Below are positions 44,301 to 51,884 of a stretch of 64,000 nucleotides of DNA, in pieces. Source of the stretch: Betaproteobacteria bacterium HGW-Betaproteobacteria-9. Its GTDB lineage: Bacteria; Pseudomonadota; Gammaproteobacteria; Burkholderiales; Burkholderiaceae_C. A model generated the notes under the pieces. It saw only the letters and a list, made by a program, of their open reading frames with translations, was not told the origin of the DNA and did not search any database. The first letter of the stretch is position 1. The number at the start of each line of letters is the position of its first letter. The stretch is taken from positions 62,001 through 126,000 of the forward strand of contig PHCC01000021.1 of assembly GCA_002842215.1 (NCBI GenBank), read 5' to 3'. Position numbers and translations under genes: made by a program.

Positions 44301-45190
44301 TTGGGGGTTTGCTTGAAGGTCATGCCAAAGGCCACGAACCGGGAGCTTTCGCCCCGACCCGCGCTCTCGACAGCCGCACGTGCGAGCACGGCGCTCTCTT
44401 CGCCCCACCATTGTGTCCAGTCGCTGCCGCGCACCTGTTCGAAATCGTCCACCTCGACCAGACGACACCCCTGGGCGGTCATCTGCATCAACCGACCCCG
44501 GAGGTCCAGCACTTTGGTGCAATCGGGACTGCTGGCGATGATCTGCCGGTTGAGTTCGTCCTTGATCCGGGCGTCGGCCTGCAGCTCGCGCAGCGAGGTG
44601 ATGTCCTGCACGAAACCCAGTTGCCCGATGGGTTGACCGATCGCGTCCTGCAAGGGTGCGTTGCGCACCAGCACGTGCGCGAAGTCCTGGCCAGGACGCA
44701 ACAGGCGCAGCTCGACACTGACGGGTTCCCGGTTCTGGGTGCCCGCGGTCCATTCGCGCCGGACCCGATCGATGTCGTCTGGATGTACCTGCTTGAGCCA
44801 GCCGAAATCCGGGAAGTCCTCGGCCTGCAAACCGAAGATGCGTTGCAGGGACTCGTCCACATGGGTGAGCACGCCGCCCGCGTCGATCCGGAAGATGCCG
44901 ATCGGGAAGACGCCGGCCAGTGCCGCAAAAAGCGCCTCGTATTCCAGCTGTGCCGCCTGGGGGTTGTCGGGCCCGTTCAGGGCGCGCGCCGTGAGGTTCA
45001 GCGCCAGCGGCAGACTCGCCCGCCCGTTCCTGTGCTCACCCAGGTGTTGTGCATACGACTGGCGCAGGTGCTGGTTCTCCTGGCGCAGCGCCTCGATCTC
45101 CCGGAGCAGCTCCAGCTCGCGCTCCGACCGGGCCCCGTGGCCGGTCGCGGCAACGGCGTTGTGGCCGGTTTCAGGGAGGTGTGCACTCAT
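41351..45190 (-). CDS. Soluble hybrid-less sensor histidine kinase with seven PAS domains
   Basis: 1279 residues with no membrane helix. After a short coiled coil come about seven PAS domains. The third begins LYNQAPCGYYSLDRNG (Tyr369) and the fifth LYNQAPCGYHSLDINGV (Tyr627), each followed by a PAS starting FLQ-IT-P, so a two-PAS cassette of about 258 residues has been duplicated in tandem. Other PAS units include GIFRIDAGGVLTHVDESLQ and YCIFFLDADGRITDWTDSAQ. HisKA has SVSHDLRSPLRHI (His1049), and the HATPase has NLLGNAFKYT, DNGVGFD and GTGIGLALTRRI. Several PAC endings (VVDITPRKTAE, DITDHKR) are seen. It probably integrates cytoplasmic redox, light or ligand cues and signals to the overlapping CheY-like gene. 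Confidence 0.93.
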   Translation of the reverse strand: MSAHLPETGHNAVAATGHGARSERELELLREIEALRQENQHLRQSYAQHLGEHRNGRASLPLALNLTARALNGPDNPQAAQLEYEALFAALAGVFPIGIFRIDAGGVLTHVDESLQRIFGLQAEDFPDFGWLKQVHPDDIDRVRREWTAGTQNREPVSVELRLLRPGQDFAHVLVRNAPLQDAIGQPIGQLGFVQDITSLRELQADARIKDELNRQIIASSPDCTKVLDLRGRLMQMTAQGCRLVEVDDFEQVRGSDWTQWWGEESAVLARAAVESAGRGESSRFVAFGMTFKQTPKWWDTMVSPINDEKGQPAMLLVVSRDITEQHLQQEEIRQLNTQLESRVRERTDELAQANARLRQTLQEAQALYNQAPCGYYSLDRNGTIQMINQTALNWLGRDREDVVGRLSFRDLVDPSQLAKQNERRQQLESTGHLEPEEVALRLPDGRAFVGLASSTVVRDEEGQFVRTNSTLIDITERKRADAALQAQRDFLQNITNSIPVQLAFFDRDLICRFANASYARWRNDTPEHLLGLHLSQIARHQDYESSLSRLDAALRGERQQFEGERAFPDGHRFYASVEYTPYWKEGQVQGLFIQMHDITARKASEDQVQQANHQLQAALELAQNLYNQAPCGYHSLDINGVYVLINDTELQWLGYEREEVVDIKTFRDFILPSRAPLLEDRLQRLIRDGKLEGAEYEMLRRDGTHFHALLSSSAVRDASGQFLRSNTTVVDITPRKTAEIALRESQRFLQTITDHVPGLIAYLDAMLRLRFANAEHQRLFGLSPEKMLGLHISECVPPDEWAEIGPRLQAALGGQTQNYEVWRRTVDGESIFVNTTYLPDIHEGRVQGVFVQAIDITDHKRIEQRVSQLNDELELRIRERSLELLESEQRFRLMVDNLREYCIFFLDADGRITDWTDSAQRMEGYSPSEMLGRHYALLFRNGRPDDALASANQMLRMAASRGQHELHSWHERKDGSRYFSHSLLIALRDDSGELRGFAKINRDMTDAKRLDDLMRNINDELENRVAERTEQLLAANKDLESFSYSVSHDLRSPLRHISSFVSLLDEHLGERGDETTQRYLNTIGNSARHMSQLIDGLLAFSRLGRSAVNLTAVDFAMLVDAVVNQLAHDTGGRVVDWVVAPDLPVVQGDALLLREVWANLLGNAFKYTRPRERARIEISWSVDPAVGYTFDVRDNGVGFDTQYAGKLFGVFQRLHRASEFEGTGIGLALTRRILERHGGSIWAESQVGEGSVFHFSLPFEGVSPTDFGRDSIPSVLEP

Positions 45191-45241
45191 CGCGCACTAC
45201 TGTACCTGAGGCAGTGCTGCACGCACTCTGAGATTTGCCAG

Positions 45242-46744
45242 TCAGAAGCGTGGCAGTTCCGGGAATGAAAGCCGGCCGCCACGCACCAGCATCTTGCCGT
45301 TTTCGGCGCACCGCTGCAGCGTGGGAATGACCTTGCCGGGGTTCAGTAATTCTTTGGTATCAAAGGCACGCTTCACGCCGAACATGAGCGCATTCTCCTC
45401 GGGTGAAAACTGCACGCACATGCTGTTGAGCTTTTCCACGCCGACGCCGTGTTCTCCGGTCACCGTGCCACCCATGGCGACGCTGGTCTCCAGGATGTCG
45501 GCGCCAAACAGCTCGCAGCGGTGCAGCTGGTCGGGGTCGTTGGCATCGAACAGGATCAGCGGATGCAGGTTGCCGTCGCCCGCGTGGAACACGTTGGCGC
45601 AGCGCAGGCCGTACTTCTGTTCCATTTCGCCGATGGCGATCAGGATGTCGGCCAGGCGCTTGCGCGGGATGGTCGAGTCCATGCACATGTAGTCAGGACT
45701 GATGCGCCCGCTGGCCGGGAACGCGTTCTTGCGGCCGCTCCAGAAGCGCAGGCGTTCGGCTTCGTTCTTGCTCACCGCGATGGCGGTGGCGCCGTGATCG
45801 CGCAGCACCGCGCTCATGCGGCCGATCTCTTCTTCCACCTCTTCGGGCGTGCCGTCGCTCTCGCACAGCAGGATGGCGGCGGCGTTGAGGTCGTAGCCGG
45901 CGTGCACGAAGTCTTCCACCGCGGCGGTCATGGGCTTGTCCATCATCTCAAGCCCGGCCGGGATGATGCCGGCCGCGATCACCGCGGCCACGGCGTCGCC
46001 GGCTTTCTGGATGTCGTCGAAGCTGGCCATGATGCAGCGCGCCAGCAGGGGTTTGGGCACCAGCTTCACCGTGACTTCGGTGGTCACGGCCAGCATGCCT
46101 TCGCTGCCGATCACCAGCGAGAGCAGGTCCAGACCCGGGGTGTCGAGCGCTTCACCGCCGAAAGTGACGGGCTCGCCCTCGATGGTGAAGCCGCGCACCT
46201 GCAGCACGTTGTGCACCGTCAGACCGTATTTCAGGCAGTGCACGCCACCCGAGTTTTCGGCCACGTTGCCGCCGATGGTGCAGGCGATCTGGCTGCTCGG
46301 GTCGGGTGCGTAGTACAGACCGTGGGGTGCAGCGGCGTCGGAAATCGCCAGGTTGCGCACGCCGCCCTGGACCACGGCCGTGCGCGAGCGGGGGTCGATG
46401 GACAGGATCTTGTTGAACTTGGCCAGCGACAGCGTGACGCCCAGCGCGTGGGGCATGGCGCCGCCCGAGAGACCGGTGCCGGCGCCGCGGGCCACCACGG
46501 GCACCCCCAGCGCGTGGCAGGCCTTGAGCACAGCCGCCACCTGGGCCTCGGTTTCGGGCAAGGCGACCACCAGCGGGCGTTCCCGGTAGGCGGTCAGGCC
46601 GTCGCATTCGTAAGGCACGGTGTCTTCGGCCTGCCAGAGCAGGGCGTGCGCCGGCAGCAACGCCTGCAGGGTGCGCACCACCTCGGCCTGGCGGGCGGCG
46701 CGTTCGGCGCGGGTGACTTCGGCGGGGGCGGTGGGTGCGTTCAT
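45242..46744 (-). CDS. FAD-linked oxidase, GlcD / D-2-hydroxyacid dehydrogenase type
   Basis: 500 residues from ATG 46744, the usual GlcD length. FAD-binding type 4 segment: RPLVVALPETEAQVAAVLKA, VVARGAGTGLSGGAMP, YYAPDPSSQIACTIGGNVAE and SGGVHCLKYGLTVHNV. C-terminal oxidase domain: HAGDGNLHPLILFD, MGGTVTGEHGVGVEK and a late FDTKELLNPGKVIP. GlcD is the catalytic subunit of glycolate oxidase, but D-lactate and other D-2-hydroxyacid dehydrogenases share the fold. No glcE or glcF is adjacent, so either the subunits lie elsewhere or this acts alone on another hydroxyacid. Confidence 0.9.
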   Translation of the reverse strand: MNAPTAPAEVTRAERAARQAEVVRTLQALLPAHALLWQAEDTVPYECDGLTAYRERPLVVALPETEAQVAAVLKACHALGVPVVARGAGTGLSGGAMPHALGVTLSLAKFNKILSIDPRSRTAVVQGGVRNLAISDAAAPHGLYYAPDPSSQIACTIGGNVAENSGGVHCLKYGLTVHNVLQVRGFTIEGEPVTFGGEALDTPGLDLLSLVIGSEGMLAVTTEVTVKLVPKPLLARCIMASFDDIQKAGDAVAAVIAAGIIPAGLEMMDKPMTAAVEDFVHAGYDLNAAAILLCESDGTPEEVEEEIGRMSAVLRDHGATAIAVSKNEAERLRFWSGRKNAFPASGRISPDYMCMDSTIPRKRLADILIAIGEMEQKYGLRCANVFHAGDGNLHPLILFDANDPDQLHRCELFGADILETSVAMGGTVTGEHGVGVEKLNSMCVQFSPEENALMFGVKRAFDTKELLNPGKVIPTLQRCAENGKMLVRGGRLSFPELPRF

Positions 46745-46814
46745 GCGCGCCAGTTTAGGACAGCGTGCCTCACCGTGGGTTGAAGAAACTTGCAAGAACC
46801 TGTGAGCCCGCGGT

Positions 46815-46828
46815 TTGACGCAGCTCAA
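46815..46828. promoter_or_regulatory. FNR/ANR-like box TTGAC-GCAG-CTCAA upstream of hsp20
   Basis: The half sites form a near-perfect FNR/CRP-superfamily palindrome; flanking bases extend the symmetry to TTTGA-N6-TCAAA (46814-46829). The centre is about 120 bp before the hsp20 ATG. It suggests control by an oxygen-sensing FNR/ANR-type regulator. A closely similar box lies at 62037. Confidence 0.5.
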
Positions 46829-46838
46829 ACGCCGGGGT

Positions 46839-46866
46839 CTTGAAACCGTCGGGGTGTGTCGCTATG
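46839..46866 (+). promoter_or_regulatory. Possible heat-shock (sigma32-like) promoter of hsp20
   Basis: CTTGAAA (46839-46845) equals the sigma32 -35 consensus. About 14 bp on, GTCGCTATG only partly matches the CCCCAT-type -10. It is 76 bp or more before the hsp20 ATG. The weak -10 keeps confidence low. Confidence 0.3.
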
Positions 46867-46941
46867 TACCGGCCATGGACGGCACAGTGACCGTCCAGTC
46901 CGGGTCCATCGACCCAGTCCATTGTCAAAGGAGCACATGCC

Positions 46942-47370
46942 ATGAACCATCTGATCGCCCGTTCCGGTCTGTTTGACGATTTCTTCAAGGACGTCGCACC
47001 CGGTTTTTATGTCCGTCCCCTGCATGGCGACTCGTTGCCCTCACCCTCGCAGATCAAGATCGATGTGAAGGAAACGCCGTCGGTCTACACCGTGGTGGCC
47101 GAGGTGCCGGGGGTGGCCAAAGAAGACATTCACGTCACCGTGGAAGGCGGTGTGGTGACCCTGCGCGCCGAGATCAAGCAGGAAGACAGCCAGAGCCAGG
47201 ACGAGAAGGTGCTGCGCACCGAGCGCTACTACGGCGCCGTGGCCCGCAGCTTCCAGCTGGCGGCCGACATCGACAATCAGCGCGCCAAGGCGAAGTACGA
47301 AAACGGGGTGCTGACGCTGACGCTGCCCAAGAAGGTGGCGGTGGCCGGCCAACGCCTGAATATCGAGTGA
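46942..47370 (+). CDS. Hsp20/alpha-crystallin small heat shock protein
   Basis: 142 residues. A variable N terminus (GLFDDFFKDVAPGFYV) leads into an alpha-crystallin domain: IKIDVKETPSVYTVVAEVPG, VAKEDIHVTVEGGVVTLRAE, the ERYYGAVARSFQL strand and the signature KYENGVLTLTLPKK (the conserved ENGVL-L--PK). The very short C-terminal tail ends LNIE, providing an I/L-x-I-type contact. These ATP-independent chaperones hold unfolding proteins in oligomers. AGGAG precedes the ATG. An FNR-like box and a possible sigma32 element lie upstream. Confidence 0.95.
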   Translation: MNHLIARSGLFDDFFKDVAPGFYVRPLHGDSLPSPSQIKIDVKETPSVYTVVAEVPGVAKEDIHVTVEGGVVTLRAEIKQEDSQSQDEKVLRTERYYGAVARSFQLAADIDNQRAKAKYENGVLTLTLPKKVAVAGQRLNIE

Positions 47371-47411
47371 ACATTGCCGTGCGCCACACGGGTTGCAGGC
47401 GTACCTTCAGG

Positions 47412-47502
47412 GCACCCGTGGAACCGGCTTTGCCGGGCCACTGGGTGCGTCCCCCTACGGCCGAAGGCCATAGAGGGGGACGCCGCGAAGCGGCGCAGGG
47501 GG
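47412..47502 (+). repeat. Three-hairpin intergenic element, copy 6
   Basis: Outer stem GCACCC (47412-47417) / GGGTGC (47443-47448) around GGAACCGGCTTTGCCGGGCC. The C-run/G-run hairpin is CCCCCTACGG...AGAGGGGG with an inserted GGCCGAAGGCC-like loop. Then come CGCCGCGAAGCGGCG and GGGGG, 13 bases before the LysR-type gene's stop (47516). It also lies after the convergent hsp20. Confidence 0.85.
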
Positions 47503-47515
47503 TGTGTTCAGCCTT

Positions 47516-48385
47516 TCAGCTCAACGACTTCTTGAGCCACTCGGCAAACGCCACGCACTCCCAGCGGTCCATGGTGCCGGTGCGCCAGCACAGGTAGTGG
47601 GCGTGCGGGCTGGGTACATGGCGTTCGTACAGCGGCACCAGCGTGCCGTGCTCCAGCCAGGGAGCGGCCAGCTTGATGCGCACCAGCGCCACGCCCATGC
47701 CGGCGGCGGCGCCGTCGCACATGAGGCCGATGTCGTTGAACTGGGAGCCGTCCACTGGTTCGGGCCAGTCCAGATCGTGCGCGGCGAACCAGGTGCGCCA
47801 GGGTTCCAGCGGGCTGCGCAGCAGGGGCACACCTTCCAGGTCTTCGGGCGCGTCGAACGGACCGTGCTCGCGCGCAAACGCCGGTGAGGCCAGCGGTGTG
47901 ACGTCGTCCTTCATCAGGCAGACGTGTTCCACGTCGGCGTAGCGGCCGGTGCCGAAACGGATCATCAGGTCGGCGTCTTCGGCCACCACGTCCAGCAGCG
48001 GGATGCTGACCTGCAGCGTCAGGTCGATCTCCGGGTAGGCCTCGCTGAACTGCTTCAGGCGCGGCAGCAGGATGGAGCGCGCGAACGTGGGCGTGACCGC
48101 CAGCCGCAGCTTGCGCCGCCCGGGCGTGACGGTGTTGCTGGGAAATTTCTGCAGGATCGCCAGACCCTCGCGCACATGCGCCAGGTATTCACTGCCCTCG
48201 GTCGTCAGTGAAAAATCGGCCCGGCCAAACAGCTTGGTGCCGAGAACCTGCTCTAGTTGCTTGATGCGGTGGCTCACCGCGCTGGGCGTGACGCACAGCT
48301 CCTCGCTGGTCTGTGTCACGCTGCGCAGGCGAGCCAGGGCCTCGAAGGTCAGCAGGCACTGAATCGGCGGGATCCTGATCGTCAT
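47516..48385 (-). CDS. LysR family regulator, GcvA-like
   Basis: 289 residues. The opening MTIRIPPIQCLLTFEALARL and helix-turn-helix VTQTSEELCVTPSAVSHRIK are GcvA-like. RKLRLAVTPTFARSILLPRL, DLMIRFGTGRY and a C-terminal effector domain follow. GcvA proteins control glycine cleavage in enterics, but the group includes many regulators of amino acid metabolism and beta-lactamase. The neighbouring purU (formyl-tetrahydrofolate hydrolase) would fit one-carbon control, though they run in the same direction with purU upstream, not divergent. Target genes unknown. Confidence 0.9.
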   Translation of the reverse strand: MTIRIPPIQCLLTFEALARLRSVTQTSEELCVTPSAVSHRIKQLEQVLGTKLFGRADFSLTTEGSEYLAHVREGLAILQKFPSNTVTPGRRKLRLAVTPTFARSILLPRLKQFSEAYPEIDLTLQVSIPLLDVVAEDADLMIRFGTGRYADVEHVCLMKDDVTPLASPAFAREHGPFDAPEDLEGVPLLRSPLEPWRTWFAAHDLDWPEPVDGSQFNDIGLMCDGAAAGMGVALVRIKLAAPWLEHGTLVPLYERHVPSPHAHYLCWRTGTMDRWECVAFAEWLKKSLS

Positions 48386-48433
48386 GTCAAACCCTCAGGG
48401 ACGGCGAGCGAAGTGATTTGGCCCAGGCACGGC

Positions 48434-48504
48434 GCGCACGGCCGCCCCGAAGCGGACGTGCGCCCCCCAGTGGGGGGAGGTAGCCCGCAGGGCTGCATCG
48501 GGGG
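48434..48504 (+). repeat. Three-hairpin intergenic element, copy 7 (divergent core)
   Basis: Outer stem GCGCAC (48434-48439) / GTGCGC (48458-48463) encloses a different core (GGCCGCCCCGAAGCGG). CCCCCCAGTGGGGGG follows, then AGCCCGCAGGGCT and GGGGG, three bases before the purU stop (48508). Same topology and orientation as the other copies, different core sequence. Confidence 0.6.
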
Positions 48505-48507
48505 CGT

Positions 48508-49253
48508 TCATTTGAAAACGACGGTTTTATGGCCGTTCAGCAGCACGCGGTGTTCGCTGTGCCACTTCACAGCGCGCGCCAGCACCTGGCTCTCGGTGTC
48601 GCGACCCTGCGCGGTCAGGTCTTCCACGGTGCGTGCGCCTGGTAATAAGGCTTGGCACCCTTGAAGCTGGGCAGGAAGCTGTGGTGGATGTTGATCGCCT
48701 TGCCCGAGAGTTCGCGGCACAGGTCGTTGCTCAGGATCTGCATGTAGCGCGCCAGCACCACCAGCTCGGCGCCTTCGCTGCGGACGATGTCCAGCTGCTT
48801 CGCTTCGACCTGCGCCTTGGTCGCAGCGGTCACCGGGATGTGGTGGAAGGGCACGTTGTAGCCGGCGGCGAGTTGGTAGAAGTCGCGGTGGTTGCTCACG
48901 ATGGCGCGGATGTCCAGCCGCAGCAGGCCGCTCTTCCAGCGGAACATCAGGTCGTTCAGGCAGTGGCCTTCCTTGCTGACGAAGATCACTGTGCGCATGG
49001 GTTCGGCCAGCGGGTGCAACTGGCATTGCATGCCAAAGGGCTCGGCGAACAGCTTCAGGTGCAAGCGCAGGTCGTCCTGCGTGAGCTGGCTGCAGGTGAA
49101 CTGCACCCGCATGAAAAACAGACCGGTGCCGTGGTCGTTGTACTGGGCGGCTTCTTCGATGTTGCCGCCGCGCTCCAGCAGAAAGCCTGAGACGGCGTGC
49201 ACGATGCCGGTGCGGTCCTGGCAGGACAGGGTGAGGACGTAGGTGTGGTTCAT
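48508..49253 (-). pseudogene. purU: Formyltetrahydrofolate deformylase gene with internal deletion and frameshift
   Basis: From ATG 49253 the frame encodes a PurU ACT domain (VLTLSCQDRTGIVHAVSGFL) and formyltransferase-like core (VIFVSKEGHCLNDLMFRWKS, AIVSNHRDFYQLA, ARYMQILSNDLC, INIHHSFLPSFKGAKPYYQA). It then runs HAPWKT and stops at 48615. The true C terminus (TVEDLTAQGRDTESQVLARA through GHKTVVFK) lies in the next frame, ending at 48508. The roughly 35 residues that normally link them, including the GATAHYV...DEGPII active-site segment, are missing. PurU releases formate from 10-formyl-THF for purine synthesis. As written the product would be inactive; the cause may be mutation or assembly error. 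Confidence 0.8.
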
Positions 49254-49397
49254 GGCGAACGCATTGTCGCAGGCCGCCCGGGGTGGGCCCGGCCAGGGTC
49301 ACGGCAGTGGACCTCCCAGACTGTGCATTCCGGTGACAAAATTCAGCCACTTGACCACCGACCGCGCTCTTCTTGCGCGACCCAGGAGATTCTCAAC

Positions 49398-50738
49398 ATG
49401 GCCTACAACGAATTCCGCATGGACAACCAGTGGTTGCCCTTCACGCCCAACCGCAGCTTCCAGAAAGACCCGCGCATTTTCGTCGCTGCGGACGGCATGC
49501 ACTTCACCACGCACGATGGCAAGCAGGTCATCGACGGCATCTCCAGCCTGTGGTGCGTGGGTGCGGGCCACAACCGCAAGCCCATCAACGAAGCGATCAA
49601 GCAGCAGCTCGACACGCTGGACTACGCCACCGCCTTCAGCGTGAGCAACGACAAGGCCTTCCGCGCCGCCGAGATGATCGCCGCCATGGCACCCGGCGAC
49701 CTGAACAAGGTGCTGTTCTGCAACTCGGGTTCCGAGGCGGCCGACACCTCGTTGAAGGTGGCGCTGGCCTACCACCGCGCGCGGGGCGAAGGCCATCGCA
49801 ACATCTTCATCGGTCGCGAGCGCGGCTACCACGGCGTCAACTTCGGCGGCATGAGCGTGGGCGGCATCCCGGCCAACCGAAAGATGTACGGCTCGGCCCT
49901 GCTGCCGCGCGTGGACCACCTGCGCTTCATCCACGACCCGGTGAATCACGCCTATATCCACAACCAGGAGCCGGTGTGGAACGAAGACATCCTGCTGGAG
50001 CTGGAAAACCGCCTTCTGCCGCTGCACGACGCCAGCAACGTGGCGGCGGTGATCGTCGAACCCATCGCCGGCAGCGCGGGCTGGTATATCCCGCCGCAGG
50101 GCTACCTCAAGCGTCTGCGCGAGATCTGCGACAAGCACGGCATCCTGCTGATCTTTGACGAGGTCATCACCGGCTTCGGCCGCCTGGGCACGGCCTTCGC
50201 GTCCGATTACTACGGCGTGATGCCCGACATGCTGAACTTCGCCAAGGCCGTCACCAACGGCGTGATCCCGATGGGCGGCGTGGTCTGCACCGACCGCATT
50301 TACGACGCCATGATGGGCGCTCACGGCAGCGCGCCGGACCACGCCATCGAGTTCTTCCACGGCTACACCTACTCGGGCCACCCGGTGGCCTGCGCCGCGG
50401 CCATCGCCACGCTGGACCTGTTCCGCGAAGAGAAGCTGTTTGAGCGCGCGGGCGAGATGGCGCCGGTGCTGGGCGACGCGATGCACAGCGCCTTGAAGGG
50501 CCTGCCCAACGTGGTCAGCATCCGCAGCCTGGGGCTGGCCGCGGCGGTGGAGCTGTCGTCGATTCCCGGCCTGCCGGGCAAGCGGGCCTTCGACATCTTC
50601 ATGGACTGCTACAAACACGGCGTGCTGGTGCGCAACGCGGGCGAAAACCTGGTGTTCGCGCCGCCATATATTGTGGAAAAGTCGCACATCGATACCATGG
50701 TCAACGTGCTGGCCGACGCGATCAAGCGCCACGCCTGA
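49398..50738 (+). CDS. Class III omega-aminotransferase (beta-alanine--pyruvate transaminase type)
   Basis: 446 residues from ATG 49398. It opens MDNQWLPFTPNRSFQKDPRI after the first six residues. Fold-type I class III motifs: FCNSGSEAADTSLKVALAYH, GRERGYHGVNFGGMSVGG, VIVEPIAGSAGWYIPPQGYL, LLIFDEVITGFGRLG, PLP lysine Lys283 in NFAKAVTNG, and HGYTYSGHPVACAAAIATL. The WMPFT-like opening and IAGSAG segment match beta-alanine:pyruvate transaminases, which also take other omega-amino acids and amines. It follows the damaged purU gene divergently and precedes the SPFH gene by 32 nt. Confidence 0.93.
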   Translation: MAYNEFRMDNQWLPFTPNRSFQKDPRIFVAADGMHFTTHDGKQVIDGISSLWCVGAGHNRKPINEAIKQQLDTLDYATAFSVSNDKAFRAAEMIAAMAPGDLNKVLFCNSGSEAADTSLKVALAYHRARGEGHRNIFIGRERGYHGVNFGGMSVGGIPANRKMYGSALLPRVDHLRFIHDPVNHAYIHNQEPVWNEDILLELENRLLPLHDASNVAAVIVEPIAGSAGWYIPPQGYLKRLREICDKHGILLIFDEVITGFGRLGTAFASDYYGVMPDMLNFAKAVTNGVIPMGGVVCTDRIYDAMMGAHGSAPDHAIEFFHGYTYSGHPVACAAAIATLDLFREEKLFERAGEMAPVLGDAMHSALKGLPNVVSIRSLGLAAAVELSSIPGLPGKRAFDIFMDCYKHGVLVRNAGENLVFAPPYIVEKSHIDTMVNVLADAIKRHA

Positions 50739-50770
50739 AGCCGTTTCTTCACCACCCACAGGAGCCCCGC

Positions 50771-51844
50771 ATGGCCATCATGGATTTCCTGAACCGCCAG
50801 TTCATCGACGTCATCGAGTGGGTGGATGACTCGCGCGACACACTGTCGTTCCGATTTCCGGACGACGACAAGCAGATCAAGAACGAGGCCCAGCTCATCG
50901 TGCGCGAGAGCCAGGTGGCCCAGTTCGTCTACGTCGGCCAGTTCGCCGACACGCTGGGCCCGGGCAAGCACACCCTCAAGACCGAGAACATCCCCATCCT
51001 GGGTGACCTGCTGGGCTGGAAATACAAGTTCCAGACGCCGTTCAAGGCCGATGTCTATTACGTCACCACGCGCGTTTTCGCCGGCAACAAGTGGGGCACG
51101 GCCAACCCGGTGATGATGCGCGACGCCGACTTCGGCGTGGTGCGCATGCGCGCCTTCGGCACCTACGATTTCAAAATCGTCGACCCGGTGCTGTTCCTCA
51201 AGGAAGTCGCCGGCACCGACCACCAGTTCCGGCTCGACGAGTTCACCGATGTGATGCGCTCGCGCATCGTCAGCGTGTTCAGCGAAACCCTGGCCGCGGC
51301 CAAAGTGCCTGCGCTGGACGTGGCCACGCGCTACGGCGAACTCGGCGCGGCCCTGCTGGAGCCGCTCAACGCCGCGATGCGCAGCAAGTACGGTCTGGAA
51401 ATGACGTCGTTCGTGGTCGAGAACGTGTCGGTGCCCCCCGAGTTGGAGCAGGCCATCGACAAGCGCGGCGCCATGACCGCGATCGGCAACCTGAACGACT
51501 ACGTCAAATACAACATGGGCAACGCGCTGGCCGAGGGCAAGGCCGGCACGGCCGGCATCGGCGCCGAACTGGCGGCCGGCCTGGCCATGGGGCAGTCGAT
51601 GATGCAGGGCGGCTTGGGCGCGGCGGCCGCGCCGTCCATGCCCGGCTTCGTGCCCGGGGCTGCGCCGGCCGCCACGGCGGCCGCCGTGCCCGAGCTGCTC
51701 ACGCCCGAGCAGGTGGCGCAGGCGCTGTCGGTATCGGTGGCCGACGTGTTGCAGGAGCTCGAAGCCGGCAACCTCAAAGGCCGCAAGATCGGCAGCCAGT
51801 GGCGCATCGGCCGCCCGACGCTGGACACGTTCATGCAAGGTTGA
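50771..51844 (+). CDS. SPFH/YdjI-like membrane-stress protein with C-terminal helix-turn-helix
   Basis: 357 residues. The opening FLNRQFIDVIEWVDDSRDTL, IKNEAQLIVRESQVAQFVYV, GPGKHTLKTENIPILGDLLG and the later VENVSVPPELEQAIDKRGAM identify the YdjI/virion-core SPFH family. A Gly/Ala/Met-rich stretch (about 265-305) leads to a C-terminal domain, LLTPEQVAQALSVSVADVLQ then GNLKGRKIGSQWRIGRPTLD, which looks like an excisionase-type helix-turn-helix. In Bacillus, ydjI stands with a zinc-ribbon gene (ydjG) and pspA; here the zinc-ribbon gene follows. The HTH may bind DNA or a protein partner. Confidence 0.85.
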   Translation: MAIMDFLNRQFIDVIEWVDDSRDTLSFRFPDDDKQIKNEAQLIVRESQVAQFVYVGQFADTLGPGKHTLKTENIPILGDLLGWKYKFQTPFKADVYYVTTRVFAGNKWGTANPVMMRDADFGVVRMRAFGTYDFKIVDPVLFLKEVAGTDHQFRLDEFTDVMRSRIVSVFSETLAAAKVPALDVATRYGELGAALLEPLNAAMRSKYGLEMTSFVVENVSVPPELEQAIDKRGAMTAIGNLNDYVKYNMGNALAEGKAGTAGIGAELAAGLAMGQSMMQGGLGAAAAPSMPGFVPGAAPAATAAAVPELLTPEQVAQALSVSVADVLQELEAGNLKGRKIGSQWRIGRPTLDTFMQG

Positions 51845-51884
51845 ACCGTCTGGCACGCCGCTCCGACGCCGCACGACCCCGCCT

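Noticed and set aside
42596..45268. Long plus-strand open frame opposite the seven-PAS kinase
   Set aside because: Composition and position are those of a shadow frame; the kinase frame carries all conserved motifs.
45242..46744. Glycolate oxidase operon (glcDEF)
   Set aside because: Only the GlcD-type gene is present; neighbours are a kinase and hsp20, so the operon assignment is not supported.
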